Below, one piece after another: positions 12,962-24,525 of a DNA stretch of 64,000 nt. Origin of the DNA: Kitagawia praeruptora (taxonomy: Eukaryota > Streptophyta > Magnoliopsida > Apiales > Apiaceae); contig CM075346.1 in NCBI GenBank assembly GCA_037693485.1, positions 108,916,501-108,980,500 on the forward strand. The letters are read 5' to 3'. The translations under genes were made by a program, and so were the position numbers. The first letter of the stretch is position 1. Each line of letters opens with the position of its first letter. The notes beneath the pieces were generated by a model, which saw only the letters and a list, made by a program, of their open reading frames with translations, had not been told where the DNA came from and did no database searches.

Positions 12962-13617
12962 ATCCAGCTAAATGGATGCATCATTTTTTAAGAAAGTTTA
13001 GGAATGTAAGTGCTTTGAAAAATCGTCTTGATTAATAATTAGATAACACTCATAAAGCACTCAAATTATATTCTATGATCCACAACAAAAATAAAACATG
13101 ACATGATTGCTATCAATACTCATATTAGTTTTCAAAGTACAAATTTGAACATATTTAAGTAAGTACACAATAACCACATAGGCCAGTAACAAGATGAAAT
13201 CTATAAAAATCAGTCACATGTTTCAATCGATACTGATCATGAATAGTTTAATTAAAAAATACAATTTAAGCTAACGACCCGTGCCTCGCACGGGTTTTTA
13301 TGCTAGTTATATCTATAATAGCCTAACATGGGTTTTGCTCCCATTTAGTAAATTACTAATTTGTCCTTTGATTATATTAATGTGAAAAAATTGAAGTTGA
13401 GAGGAATTGAACCCATGACCATCCAAATACTATAACTTGATGTTGACACTTACAACCACTAAGACAAATCACTAATTTGTGAAATGCTTTGAACTCATTC
13501 ACTACATACTCAAATAACCCACTTATTAGAAATTTTTGCTTTATAATTTATTCAGGATAAAAGTGTTTACATAATTATACTAATTTTAGTAATTTGAATT
13601 TCGATAAGAATTAAACA

Positions 13618-15205
13618 TACGACATTCATATACTCATAAATTTATATCCACATTTATTTTTATGATTTATTATAGATAAAATCATTAAAAAAAATTCTCA
13701 TATAATAGTAAAAAATGATAGTCGATGATGGGAAAATATAAATTGACATATAATGTCGTCGATGTCAGAATTAAAAAAGGTATCGAGGTGGCCGAAAATT
13801 TGTCAAAAAAATCAAAGTGAGGAGGTAGGTGGCCAAAAATAAGTAGAAGTCTATCTCAATTTGGTAAACGGGCAGAATTGAAAATAGATCTATAAAAATT
13901 TATTACAATATTTCTCTATTTTAAAATTATGTATATATATTAGTCAAATGGCCAGAATATGTTAATTACTCCCTCCGTACCACTAGGTTTTTTACATTTG
14001 GGACAGAGGGTCTAACATGCATTTTAAAACTCATATAAAGTATAGTTTTATAAATTATTTTAAATTTTTTCTTATGAATAAAATTTTAATATTTTATTCA
14101 AAAGAAAGAAAATTTTAAACATCCCACATCGATTAGAATAAGAGTATTCAGGTCCTTTATAGATACAAGTCAACAATTAATGTGTAACAAATTGTTAGCT
14201 CTTTTGGACTAACATGTGGTAGGTTGTTGGGCCTGGTATGCATTCGGTTATAGGCTTGGATACGACATTCATATACTCAAAAATTTATATCCACATTTAT
14301 TTTTATGATTTATCAGGGATAAAATCATTAAAATATTTTCCTCATATAATAGTAAAAAACGGTAGTCGGGGAAAGAAAATATAAATTGACAAATATAATG
14401 TCTCGAAGTCAGAATTAAGAAAGGCATCAAGGTGGTCGAAAATTAGTCAAAAAAAAAATCAAAGTGAGGAAGTTGGTGTCATAAAATAAGTAAAAGTCTA
14501 TCTGAAGTAGGTAAACGGGCGGAAGTGAAAATAGATCTCTAAAAATTTATTACAATATTTATCTCTTTCAAAATTATGTATATATATTAGTCAATTGGCC
14601 GGAATTTGTTTACTACTCCCTCTTTCCCACTGGGTTCTTTACATTTGGGACAGAGGGTTTGACATGCATTTTAAAACTCATATAACGTATAATTTCATAA
14701 ATTATTTTAAATATTTTTCTTATGAATAAAAATTTAATGTTTTATTCAAAAAATGAAAAACTTAAAAAATTATGGAATTATATTTACATACACCTTAAAA
14801 TGCGTGCTCGCCAGTGAAAAAAATTGTAGAGAAATGAGAGGGACGGAGGGATTATTAAATTAATACAAAAAATTATAAATAAAGTGTACAACATATTTTT
14901 ACTCGATATCAGTATAATATTCTATTTTAAGTATTAATGGTATCGAAGTTGCCAAAAATTTGTTCAAAAAAATCGAAGTAAAGAGATAGGTGATGGACGT
15001 AGAAGTCTATCTCAAGTAGGTAAGTGGGGGAAGTTAAAATAGATATATAAAAATTTATTATTGTATTTCTCTATTTTAACAATTATGTCTATATATTAGT
15101 CAAAGGGTTAGAATATGTTAATTATTAAATTAATATAATAAATGATAAATAAAGTGTATAACATATTTTTACTCGATATCAGTATAATATTCTATTTTAT
15201 TTTAA
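13618..15205. repeat. Long internal direct repeats of H2
   Basis: 13618-14110 and 14258-14757 are near-copies, starting at ACGACATTCATATACTC and running past CATTTGGGACAGAGGGT. A shorter third copy covers about 14935-15200. Each full copy contains the left end of a Stowaway-like sequence, so the MITE probably inserted before the duplication. Confidence 0.75.
14616..14852. mobile_element. Degenerate Stowaway-like MITE in H2
   Basis: Left end CTCCCTCTTTCCCACTGG after TA; right end GGGACGGAGGGA before TTA. About 237 bp. The left half is also found alone at 13973, in the first copy of the H2 direct repeat. Confidence 0.65.
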
Positions 15206-16717
15206 ATATATTTGCATTATATCGGTTAATCCTATTAGCATCGGGTAATTTATAGATTGACTAATAAAAAAATTAAAATATTGAAAATAAGAAATAATTT
15301 ACATATGGATTTGGATCTGGTAAAAAAAATGTCAATATGATTTTGACATCTTTAGTCTTCCACACTATATTTTTGCAGCATTTTCGTAATGTGCTAATGT
15401 TATTAATTTCATACAAAATAAGTTTTACAGCTATATTCTTATATAGTAATTTATCAATTTCACTTGAGTTTTAAACTCAAATGCGTGTTTCATCCTGTTG
15501 TGAGACTAAAAAACTCCAAAAATCGCTGAAATATATAATGTCTTATTATCACGGATGTGGTATGTGTATTTTTTTATTTCCCGGGTATCATTTTGGTGTT
15601 ACCTCAAATTAAAATGATATTTCTTGGATGCTTCATTATCGTAGTTATGTCTATCTTCTTTTCATAGATTGAGTTTTATAGTACACGTGAACTTTTACAA
15701 CATAATTCATTCGGTGCATATATTAACCCATCTCATTTTAAAAACCATTATGAGATATGACACTTTTATTTAGTTACTCGTGTATTAAATATGTTTTGTC
15801 TTGAAATTTGAGATATTACCTTTGATTTTTGAAAGTTCTCTTATAAAAATGGACGATACAATGTATTTGAAGAAAAAATTTTGTTATGGTCAATTTACTA
15901 TTGAAAGGATACATCTGAAATGGTCAAATACCATGATCCTAAAAAAGCACACATCATATATATTTTTTGGATGTGCACAACTATTAGAATTAATTTGTTG
16001 TTCTCCTTGTTCTCTGAAATTGGTTGGAGAAAAAGATCCAAAATTGGACATGTGGGCTGAGCTTTTCCAAGCTGAACATATGACTCTATTATTTGTATTC
16101 TTCCGTCACATTACATTGTTTCTTACAAACTTAGAAATAATATAAAATTTAATTCTTCCTCCCTCCCAAAATAAATAAGCCAGCTATTTTTTCATGCATT
16201 TCAATACACCAAGATTATTTTGGTAATACTTGGCAGTTACAAATAACTCTTACCAACTGTTTTCAACTTTTTATTGATTATTCTTCTCACATTGACCAAA
16301 CACAACTAAAAATATTATTCTTAAGGTTCAGAATCTGAAAATATTTTAAAACTACAATATCTTAGATAGATTGAAATACGTGAAGTAGATTAACATGAGA
16401 AAATTATATAAATTATCATGTGGCCGTGCAAAGCACGGGCTATCATGCTAGTTGTCTTTAAAGACCCAAATCATAGTCCATAGCTCATAATAGTTTCCAC
16501 TCAAAACCATCTAGGGAAAATTTCCTTTAAACACCCATAAAGGCGAGATCTCCTCTTGCGGGCGATTCCCTTCAACTAGAATGCACCCCCCTAAGAGGGC
16601 GAGATCTCCTCTCATGGGCCAAGCCCAATGGGTGCGTCTCCCCTTTAGGCCCCTCATCTCTAATCCATTAAAGACCGAAGTTTCCATTTCGAGGCGAGGT
16701 TATTTCTGGGTGTAATA

Positions 16718-16730
16718 ATTACCCCCCAGT
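16718..16730 (-). other. Polypurine tract of the Tat element
   Basis: On the - strand the bases directly before the 3' LTR read ACTGGGGGGTAAT, a G-rich purine stretch where plus-strand DNA synthesis starts in LTR elements. Its place fixes the left LTR as the 3' LTR. Confidence 0.75.
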
Positions 16731-16927
16731 TTCTTGCAATAATAGTCATTTATAAAAGAAACTAATCTCTTCAAAAGTTTCAGCTTGGGCAAGCTTTTAA
16801 AAAAAAAAAAACTCTCCGCCAAAGATTAAAACCTTTCCCGCTAAAATACCATGTCTCAATTCCCGTGCTAATAACCAATTGACTTCTGCCACGTGTCTTC
16901 TACTTTCTCTCTCCTCAACCACTATAT

Positions 16928-18528
16928 TGTTGGGTTTAAACCCAATGTGATTGTATGGGCTTGGGTGGTCCAAGATATATATGGGAAAGATAATAATTGT
17001 ATGTGTAGACAATTATTATATATGGTATGTCTTGATCACTAAGTTGGGTAATTAGGTGTCAAGAATTGGAAGACTTGTATAACAAGTATGGTAAGACTTT
17101 TAGAACAAGTATGGTAAGTCTTGGTGGCTAAGTTTTGGGTGGCTATATATACATAGTCATATTGTATTTGTTTGAGAGAGGTGAAAGCTTAAGAGATGTA
17201 GTCTTAAGTACTTTTTGGGAGGTGCTTGAGCTTTGTTGGCTCAAGTATCAGGGTTGGGACACCATTAAGGTGTTATAGTTTTGATGTATTGTTGATTATT
17301 GTTAAGATTAATAATACAAGTTTGGGGCGTGGGTGTTTCCACGTCAAGTATTTTGTGCTCTTGTTTTGCGCTTTGGTAGATCTTGTCAATTATTGATTGG
17401 TGTGTGCGCGCGCTCTGTATTGGTGATTGTGAATCTCGAATTGTGTAAGTCCCCTAACCTAACAAGTGGTATCAAGAGCCAAGGTTTGGGTTTGTGATTG
17501 AAGAGGTTGAGGGAAAGTTCGAGAAGGATTTGCTGACAAGGAGATTGCTACTAAAGCGGGAAGAGACAAAGTTACGTGCGGTTTGGCGGTTGACTTGCAC
17601 CGTGGATCAATCCTGTGTTCGGACTCGAGATGGAAGAAGATGAAAGAGGTTATCGCAATTGTTTCAGTGGCTTGATCAACCAGGTGAACTATTTGGATGT
17701 TACTAAATATTTTCTTCAGGAGACCGAAGGATTGTGAAAGCAAGGATTGGGTGACTCAACATGTGGAAGAGCACTCGTGGTGGTTGATGCACGTGCTTTT
17801 ATAGATGGATACATCGTTATGGTGAAGAACGATGGTTTGGTTTGGAGGGTCACTATATGGGTTTTAGCGACACTCAATGTTTGGAAGAACAAGAGGAGGT
17901 TCTTGTTTGAGGGAGGCGTTGGCGAATGGAAGTCGATGGCTTGATGGGTTACCGTTCAATCCGATGTGGGTATTGGGTTGAAGGGGAGGATTGTTGGGTT
18001 TCAACCCAATGTGATTGTATGGGCTTGGGTGGTCCAAGATATATATGGGAAAGATAATAATTGTATGTGTAGACAATTATTATATATGGTATGTCTTGAT
18101 CACTAAGTTGGGTAATTAGGTGTCAAGAATTGGAAGACTTGTATAACAAGTATGGTAAGACTTGTAGAACAAGTATGGTAAGTCTTGGTGGCTAAGTTTT
18201 GGGTGGCTATATATACATAGTCATATTGTATTTGTTTGAGAGAGGTGAAAGCTTAAGAGATGTAGTCTTAAGTATTTTTTGGGAGGTGCTTGAGCATTGT
18301 TGGCTCAAGTATCAGGGTTGGGACACCATTAAGGTGTTATTGTTTTGATGTATTGTTGATTATTGTTAAGATTAATAATACAAGTTTGGGGCGTGGGTGT
18401 TTCCACGTCAAGTATTTTGTGTTCTTGTTTTGCGCTTTGGTAGATCTTGTCAATTATTGATTGGTGTGTGCGCGCGCTCTGTATTGGTGATTGTGAATCT
18501 CGAATTGTGTAAGTCCCCTAACCTAACA
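16928..18528 (+). mobile_element. TRIM-like LTR element, 1.6 kb
   Basis: A complete small LTR element: LTRs 16928-17464 and 17992-18528 (537 bp each), target duplication TATAT (16923-16927 and 18529-18533). After the left LTR is TGGTATCAAGAGCC (17467-17480), a primer-binding site matching the 3' end of initiator tRNA-Met. Before the right LTR is the purine tract GAAGGGGAGGAT. The 527-bp interior has no gag or pol, so it must be mobilised in trans. By eye the LTRs differ at about six positions, which points to a young insertion. The short open frames across the LTRs are not genes. Confidence 0.93.
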
Positions 18529-18904
18529 TATATAAACCCTAGATATTTTTTTATTTTTACTCTATCTCAAAAAATCTTCGCGAAGTACTGTTGATTTTCT
18601 TCTACAAAACGGGCGAGCTATCCCTTGATTGCAAGCGAGTTCTTCAATCATCCAGGCGATTCCTCTTTTCTCAAAAGGCGATATCTCTAGAAAAGGTACC
18701 TCTTTTTTCTCACCTTTACTGCTTAATTCGTTATCTTTTATCCAAATTAATCATAACTAGGAGATGGACAATTCTAGATGAACGTTCCTTTGCGCTAGCT
18801 TTAATCTAGGACCGTTCCCAATTCGAGGGCGAGGACTCTTCTCTTTTATCCCCTTGCGCGTTTATTTATTCATTAACTAAGTCCTCGCCCTCTTTCTATC
18901 ACAG

Positions 18905-20550
18905 ATGTCCGACGAGAACTCGCATTCCGAGAGTAGTGATTTATCAGCTTCTTCAACGTCATCTCGCACTAATGATGAAGAAAATAATCAACCAAGTTGG
19001 TATAGAGCCCACACAAACCTTGCTCGTACCCAGACTACTTTAAACCTAGATGATGTAATAGACGTCTCGTCCAACCTTCATTCCCGAGATGAGATTGAAG
19101 ATGTGGCTAGCACCTATTTTGCAGAGGATTTAAGAGTTGAAGAAGACGAGGATGATCTTCACGATTTATTTGTTGGTCTAGATCCTCAAGAACCAGGCCC
19201 TTCCAGAGTAGGAAAAAGGATCGGAAAAGATCTTGTAAAATACAAGGAAATGTTAAGAAAAAATTCCAACCTACCTCATTCTGACGAAGAGGACGAGAAT
19301 GATGAAGAAGGCGAGGACGAACCTTCTGATGAAAATTCTGATGCAGAAGCCGAGAATGAAGAAGAAGTCTTATCTGTCTCGCCTATTCATTATGCAATGG
19401 AGGTCCCATCCCCATCGAACAACCCGTATAGACAACCCGTCCGCACTTGTGACATTGATTTGGATTTCGAAGATGACATTTTCGAACCTCTTAGGATGAA
19501 ACACATATTTGATCATGGCGTTATATCTTGCGCAGGGCTCGCCTCCAAAATTTCCTCTGAAGAAATTATGTACCTAATGGAATATTATAATCTGGAAGGG
19601 AAGTGGCTAAGACCTCGCTCCTTCAAATGTCGAAACTCCCTTTCGGGCGAAACCCATTCGCTGATGCTGCGCCCACACCTTCTCAGGTGGTTGAACAAGC
19701 TCACCCTTCTCCTTCTGTTTTAGTCAATGAAACTCTCACCCCCATTCCCACTAACCTTGGGGAGAAGCAGGACAAAAGTTGGAAGCGAGACGAAGCTGCT
19801 AAAAATCTTCAAAGTAAGAGACAAAAGGGAATTGTAGCAGAGGAATCGCCCTCTGATTCTGTGGCGTCAACCTTTGGTTCTATTCCTGCCGAGCACTTTT
19901 CTGAACAGGATATCAAAATCCTAAAGGGACGGAAAAAAACTGATGAGGAGTTTCACTTCAAAATTGGTTTGGGCGATGCTTTCTTCTACGGTCTCAACGT
20001 TCTCGCCCAGAAGAATGCTGCTATCAGAGATTTAGAGCGTACTTCAAAGAAGCTCAAAAGCGAGATCTCCTCTCACAATACCAAAATGATTGAAGTTCAG
20101 AAGAAGGCAGTCGAAAATCTCAAGGCTAGTAAAGATGAGATTACCAAACTGCAAACTTCCTTTGAAAACTTTAAACTGGAATCAACAAAGACTAATGAAG
20201 TATTGACGAGCGAGAACTCAAAACTTAAAGGCAAGGTTGAAGAACTTAGAGCAGGGATCCAGAAGGCTCAAACCGAAGCCTACTCAATCGGCTTCCTAGA
20301 TTACCTTCGCAACTTTATCGCAGCCGACCCTGATTATGACTGGTCCACCCACTTCGCCCCTTCCACCCCTTCCTACATACTGAAATTTGAAGCTGAGAAT
20401 GAAGAGACTATTGCCACGGCTAAAGAGGACCTCCGCAAGAAGATCGAAGCTGAAATGAAAGCTATAGCTGATAAGGAAGCCCAGAAGAAAGAGGGAGGGG
20501 ATGACGAGAACCTGGCAAGAGCGTCGCCCTCTGATGCTATTGCGAGCTGA
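18905..20550 (+). pseudogene. Tat-element extra ORF on the opposite strand (Transposase_28-like)
   Basis: Located between pol and the 3' LTR of the Tat element but read in the opposite direction. The first frame, from ATG 18905 to 19723, is acidic (runs of E and D) and near residues 205-230 has LASKISSEEIMYLMEYYNL, which resembles the start of the plant family called putative gypsy-type transposon (Transposase_28). The second frame, about 19620-20550, continues in another phase with a long charged coiled coil (roughly EKTSKKLKSEI through LRAGIQKAQTEA) and ends TGA at 20550. The join near 19620-19720 comes where the conserved middle of the family should be, so that part is probably deleted. 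An intron there cannot be excluded. Function of these antisense ORFs is unknown. Confidence 0.65.
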
Positions 20551-20930
20551 CTCTATGACTTATTTGTGATTGCACAAACTATAGGAGTGCGGACCCTCCT
20601 GTAATGGTCTCGCCATTTGTAACTTTTTCGAATTTGTGCACCATGTTTCTAACTTATTGGAGTGCGCGCCCTCCCTTTAATGGCGTGCCGGTTGTAATAA
20701 TTTTTATCTATTTCTTCTGCATTTTTACAATGTCTTTAAGTATTCTGCAAACAATTGTCTTCAAAAACATATCTCTCCCTTTGGTGTGAAAATAATTTTC
20801 TTCAAAAACGTATCTCGCCCTTTTCTATCTTTTTTAATCCATAAACCTCAAATATCTTTCAAGCTGAAGGTCATTTTCGAGGGTACCCCCCTCAAAGGGG
20901 GTCATTTTCCTCAGAACTTATAAATTCAGG
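20551..20930 (+). other. Non-coding region 3' of the antisense ORF
   Basis: Between the antisense ORF and the minisatellite. It contains two near-copies of a GGAGTGCG(G/C)(A/G)CCCTCC... segment at 20584 and 20660, and no gene. Confidence 0.5.
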
Positions 20931-21298
20931 ATACCCTCCTCCAAGGAGGTCGTTCCCCATATCAGAAATACCCTCCTCACAGGAGGTAGATTTTCCGAAG
21001 ATCATAACTTGATGAGGTGCCGGAAGTACGGACATCCCCCCGGAAGTACGGTTTTTGTAAGGATTTTAAAATTCGAGATACCCTCCTCAAAGGAGGTCGT
21101 TCCCCATATCAGAAATACCCTCCTCCAAGAAGGTAGATTTTACGAAGATCATACCTTGATGAGGTACCGGAAGTACGGACATCCCCCCCAGAAGTACGGT
21201 TTTTGCAAGGATTTTAAAATTCGGGATACCCTCCTCAAAGGAGGTCGTTCCCCATATCAGAAATACCCTCCTCAAAGGAGGTGGATTTTTCGAAGATA
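20931..21298. repeat. 148-bp minisatellite in the Tat 3' region
   Basis: About two and a half copies of a 147-148-bp unit beginning ATACCCTCCT at 20931, 21078 and 21226. Inside each unit are smaller inverted steps of the type CCTCCTCAAAGGAGG, so the region is rich in short hairpins. Minisatellites between pol and the 3' LTR are common in Tat elements. Both strands are open in part, but only through the repeat. Confidence 0.85.
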
Positions 21299-21552
21299 TC
21301 TTCATTTTTACCAAGACTCTCCCTAGAGGAGATCATCCTTTTTCACATATTCCATGGAGACCCTCCTTAGAGGAGGTCATCTATCATAGAAATTTTGACA
21401 ACAATATGAGGGAAAAACAAGCATGTTTTATTCATAAATATATAAATCCTGGCTAAGGAGAAGTACATGCACTACCCCCTAGACTTTCATGAAAACAATA
21501 ATTAAAGGAAAGTATAACTAAAGCATAAAATACATTATTGATAGTATTTCTT

Positions 21553-21823
21553 CTAGTGTTCCATGTTCCAAGCGCGTGGGATATGCTTCCCTTCCATATT
21601 AGCCAAGTAATAGGTCCCTTCCCATAAAGCAGCTCTAACCCTATAAGGCCCTTCCCAATTTGCACCAAACACCCCATGGTTCTGGATTTTTGTGTTAGGC
21701 ATCACTATTCGGAGAACATAATCGCCCAATTTTAGAGGTCTCGCCTTCACCTTAGAATTGTAAAACCTTGCAACCCTTTGCTGATAGGATACCAACCTTG
21801 TCTGTGAAGTTGTCCTAAACTCC
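21553..21823 (-). pseudogene. Tat integrase C-terminal part (cut off by solo LTR)
   Basis: Reads EEFRTTSQTRLVSYQQRVARF through VLRIV and GKHIPRAWNMEH, stop TAG at 21553. It is the end of the integrase of a plant Gypsy element (the region with NWEGPYRV). It continues the frame of 25544-26496, separated from it by the 3710-bp solo LTR inserted between the TCAAC copies. Confidence 0.88.
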
Positions 21824-24201
21824 TCAACTGTAATAACCCTAACTTTTAGAATGCTACAGTGCCTAAATGAATAGTAATTTTGAGGATTTAGGGAAATGGT
21901 ATGTAAGTACCCTAGATTTGAAATGGAAAATGAATAATCAGGAACCATATTGATGTTGTATAATGAAAATGAGTGACTCGAAATGATGACGAATTTTAGA
22001 AATTCCTGAAAATGGATTTGCAGAATTTTGAGTTTGATTGAGCACTATTGCAATTGGATATTAAGGAATATGGAGATTTAACAAGGATTATTTATATTTA
22101 GGAATTAAGTGAAATTATATTAAACCAATGAAATGTCAAGGGAATTTGGATTTTTAAACGATTTCGAAACCACTTGAAGAAAGTGGTATATTCGAGACGA
22201 ATCGCAATTAGACGAGTATGGAAATAAAACAATCAAGATTAGTAATACATTAAGGATTCATGCTACATTATGATTAATCAAGGATAATAACATTTACCTA
22301 GGAAAATCAAGAAATGAGAATTTAGAATCATCCAAGTGACATCACTTGCTTACATCACATTCCACTAACCTTGATTAAGGGCAAATTAGTACTTTCACAT
22401 GGTTTTTATCCACAAAACTCTTCAAGCTTCTACTAAACTCTAGAATTATCAAGAATTTAGCCAAGATAAGATCAAAAGCAACACAAAAATCTTCATTTTC
22501 TCCATTTTCGGGTAAAAAGACAACAGTCCAGAAAAATAGGCATATCTCCTTCGTTTCTCAGCCAAATTTTGCGTTCTTTAGCGTTTTAGAAAGCCCTTGA
22601 GATAATATACAACTCTTATTTCACAAGGTTTAAAGCAAGGTAAGAGCCTCGGTTTTCATGTTCTTTCAACTGGGTTATAGAAACCCCGAAAATTCTAAGT
22701 ATGTTCTTGATGTTTCTTGTTAGTTTAAGGTGTTATAAGGTTATATCAAGGCTTCTCAAGGACTAAAAGCCTTTTTTAAGAGTGTTAAAGCATCAAGGAA
22801 GGTATGGAGTTCATGAACCCTTAGTATTATCTTGAGTTTATGATGATTTATAGTTAGTTTAGTGGTTAAGTGTATATTAAGCATGAAATCATGATGTTAT
22901 GTGTGTTTACAAGTGATTTAATTGGATATGGAAGTGTTGTGTGTGCTTGTAACCATGGTTGGTATGATGACCACATGGTGTAGGGAATGGTATATGTGTG
23001 GGATGATGGATTGGAGGAGTGAAAATATGGAAAGTGAGAAAATATAGCCGTTATAATGCCCAATTTTTGTTAGAACAAAAACTGCCCTGTTTTTAAGACA
23101 GAGTTTCAAACTGTTAAATGTCATTAAAAGGTACCAACTGATCATGGTAAGATAGAGCTTGGTTCATTGATCGTTTTGATATAAAGTACGTCAAAATCTG
23201 ATGAACGGTTTAGGAGATATCAAAGTTTTAATGAAAGTTACGCGAAATCACTGTTCATCAACTAACCTTCTGTGAACAGTAACTTCGGACAGATTTTATG
23301 TGGTTTTGGAAAAATACTTTACATGGTTTTGTTCTAAATGTTTCCTAGATCGTGCACGCGAAAACGGTGCATCAATTGAGTTAACGGTTAACGAGTTATG
23401 AACATTTTAGTGAAAGTGGTTCAAAAACTGAGAAAATGCAATTGTGTCAACTTTGAGGCTATAATTGACATACTTAGACATTCTTAAAAATTATGAAATT
23501 TTGGGAGGATATAGTAGGGTGATCAGAGAAGCATTAACCACTGACCTTGGGTGAAAATTCGAAATTTATATTTTTTGATAATTTTTACAGTCGAGTGTGG
23601 TTGTTAAGGGAAATGGTGAAAAATACTGAAACTTTGATTGAGTTTAAAATGGTTAGGTTCTTGGAACTCTTGGGTTATTAATAATATGTTAATCATATAT
23701 TAAGTGTCAAGGGTATTGTTATATAAAGGTAAAGTGAGTAAGGGATGTAGTATTCTAACGATGATTTTTTCGTGTTCATAGAAACTCAGGACGAACAACG
23801 GGTCATACCACTGTGATTTAGAGATCGAGGCAAGATTTCTTTTACCCTTATTTTGATAATTCATTTACGTTTAAAGAAAAATGGTTTTGCTAGATAATAT
23901 ATGAATCTTATATCAATATATGATATGGATTACGGATATGGATTGTGGATATGGATATGAATATGAATGGAGCTAATATACTTCATGGCTTCAAGAGATA
24001 TGAAAAAGAATGGTATCAGTTGTTATCTAGGGTTATATGGTTTATAATATTCATTTAAAGATAATCTTTAAACATTTGTGATTTAATAAATATTATTTGA
24101 TTATTATTTAATACTTTTAAAATAGTTAAAATATTTTGTATATAAGAGCATATTTGACTTTATTAAATACAGAGGAGATGTCTGAATTATAATCAAAGTA
24201 T

Positions 24202-24275
24202 AATGATATATGAGAATGGAAATGATATATGAGAATGGAAATGATATATGAGAATGGAAATGATATGTGTGAATG
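24202..24275. repeat. Short tandem repeat GATATATGAGAATGGAAAT
   Basis: Three to four copies of about 19 bp in the long solo LTR, passing into further GAATGGAAATG-type repeats to 24350. Confidence 0.75.
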
Positions 24276-24390
24276 ATATATGGAAATGTGAATGGACATG
24301 TGAATGGAAATGGAAACGGAAAAATGGAAAATGTGGAATGATGTTTTATAAATGGAATAACGATTTGAAAAAGGGGGATTGCAACAGTAT

Positions 24391-24525
24391 GCGTAAGAGG
24401 CTGTGTGGGAGTTGCACAGTCTGGCACCCAATATTGCGTAAGAGGCTGTGTGGGAGTTGCACAGTCCGGCACCCAATATTGCGTAAGAGGCTGTGTGAGA
24501 GTTGCACAGTCCGGCACCCAATATT
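24391..24525. repeat. 45-bp tandem repeat, three copies
   Basis: Units start GCGTAAGAGGCTGTG at 24391, 24436 and 24481, with one or two changes each. The unit length is a multiple of three, which explains the repeated peptides that appear on both strands. Confidence 0.93.

Larger units (their letters stand above)
10862..13306 (+). mobile_element. Non-autonomous Helitron H1
   Basis: Inserted after an A and followed by a T. It starts TCCATCTATTATA and ends CTAG, with a 3' hairpin CCCGTGC-ctc-GCACGGG about ten bases before the end (13278-13294). The empty site AATT is kept in the right LTR of the Tat element. No Rep/helicase coding is visible. It contains tRNA-like repeats near its start and a hAT-type MITE at 12465-12961. 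Confidence 0.85.
13307..16451 (+). mobile_element. Non-autonomous Helitron H2
   Basis: Starts TTATATCTATAATAGCC, related to the H1 start, and ends at 16451 with hairpin CCGTGC-aaa-GCACGG and terminal CTAG followed by T. H1 sits exactly at its 5' border. The interior is AT-rich, non-coding, and made largely of two to three copies of an internal repeat. A 114-codon open frame at 15801 has no recognisable domain. Confidence 0.8.
10126..16717 (-). repeat. Left (3') LTR of the Tat element, interrupted
   Basis: Three pieces match the right LTR collinearly: 10126-10562, 10775-10861 and 16452-16717. They add up to 790 bp against 791 bp in the right LTR, so the DNA between them is fully explained as insertions. 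The ends read TA...TA instead of TG...CA, two small changes relative to the right copy. Confidence 0.9.

Noticed and set aside
15801..16145. 114-codon + strand frame in Helitron H2
   Set aside because: AT-rich composition, no domain, no homologue recognised; chance is more likely.
16797..18076. Two near-identical - strand ORFs (STHTIIIFPIYILDHPSPYN)
   Set aside because: They are the same stretch of the two LTRs of the TRIM-like element, not a gene pair.
24391..24525. CRISPR-like array
   Set aside because: The copies are directly adjacent without unique spacers, and the genome is a plant nuclear one.
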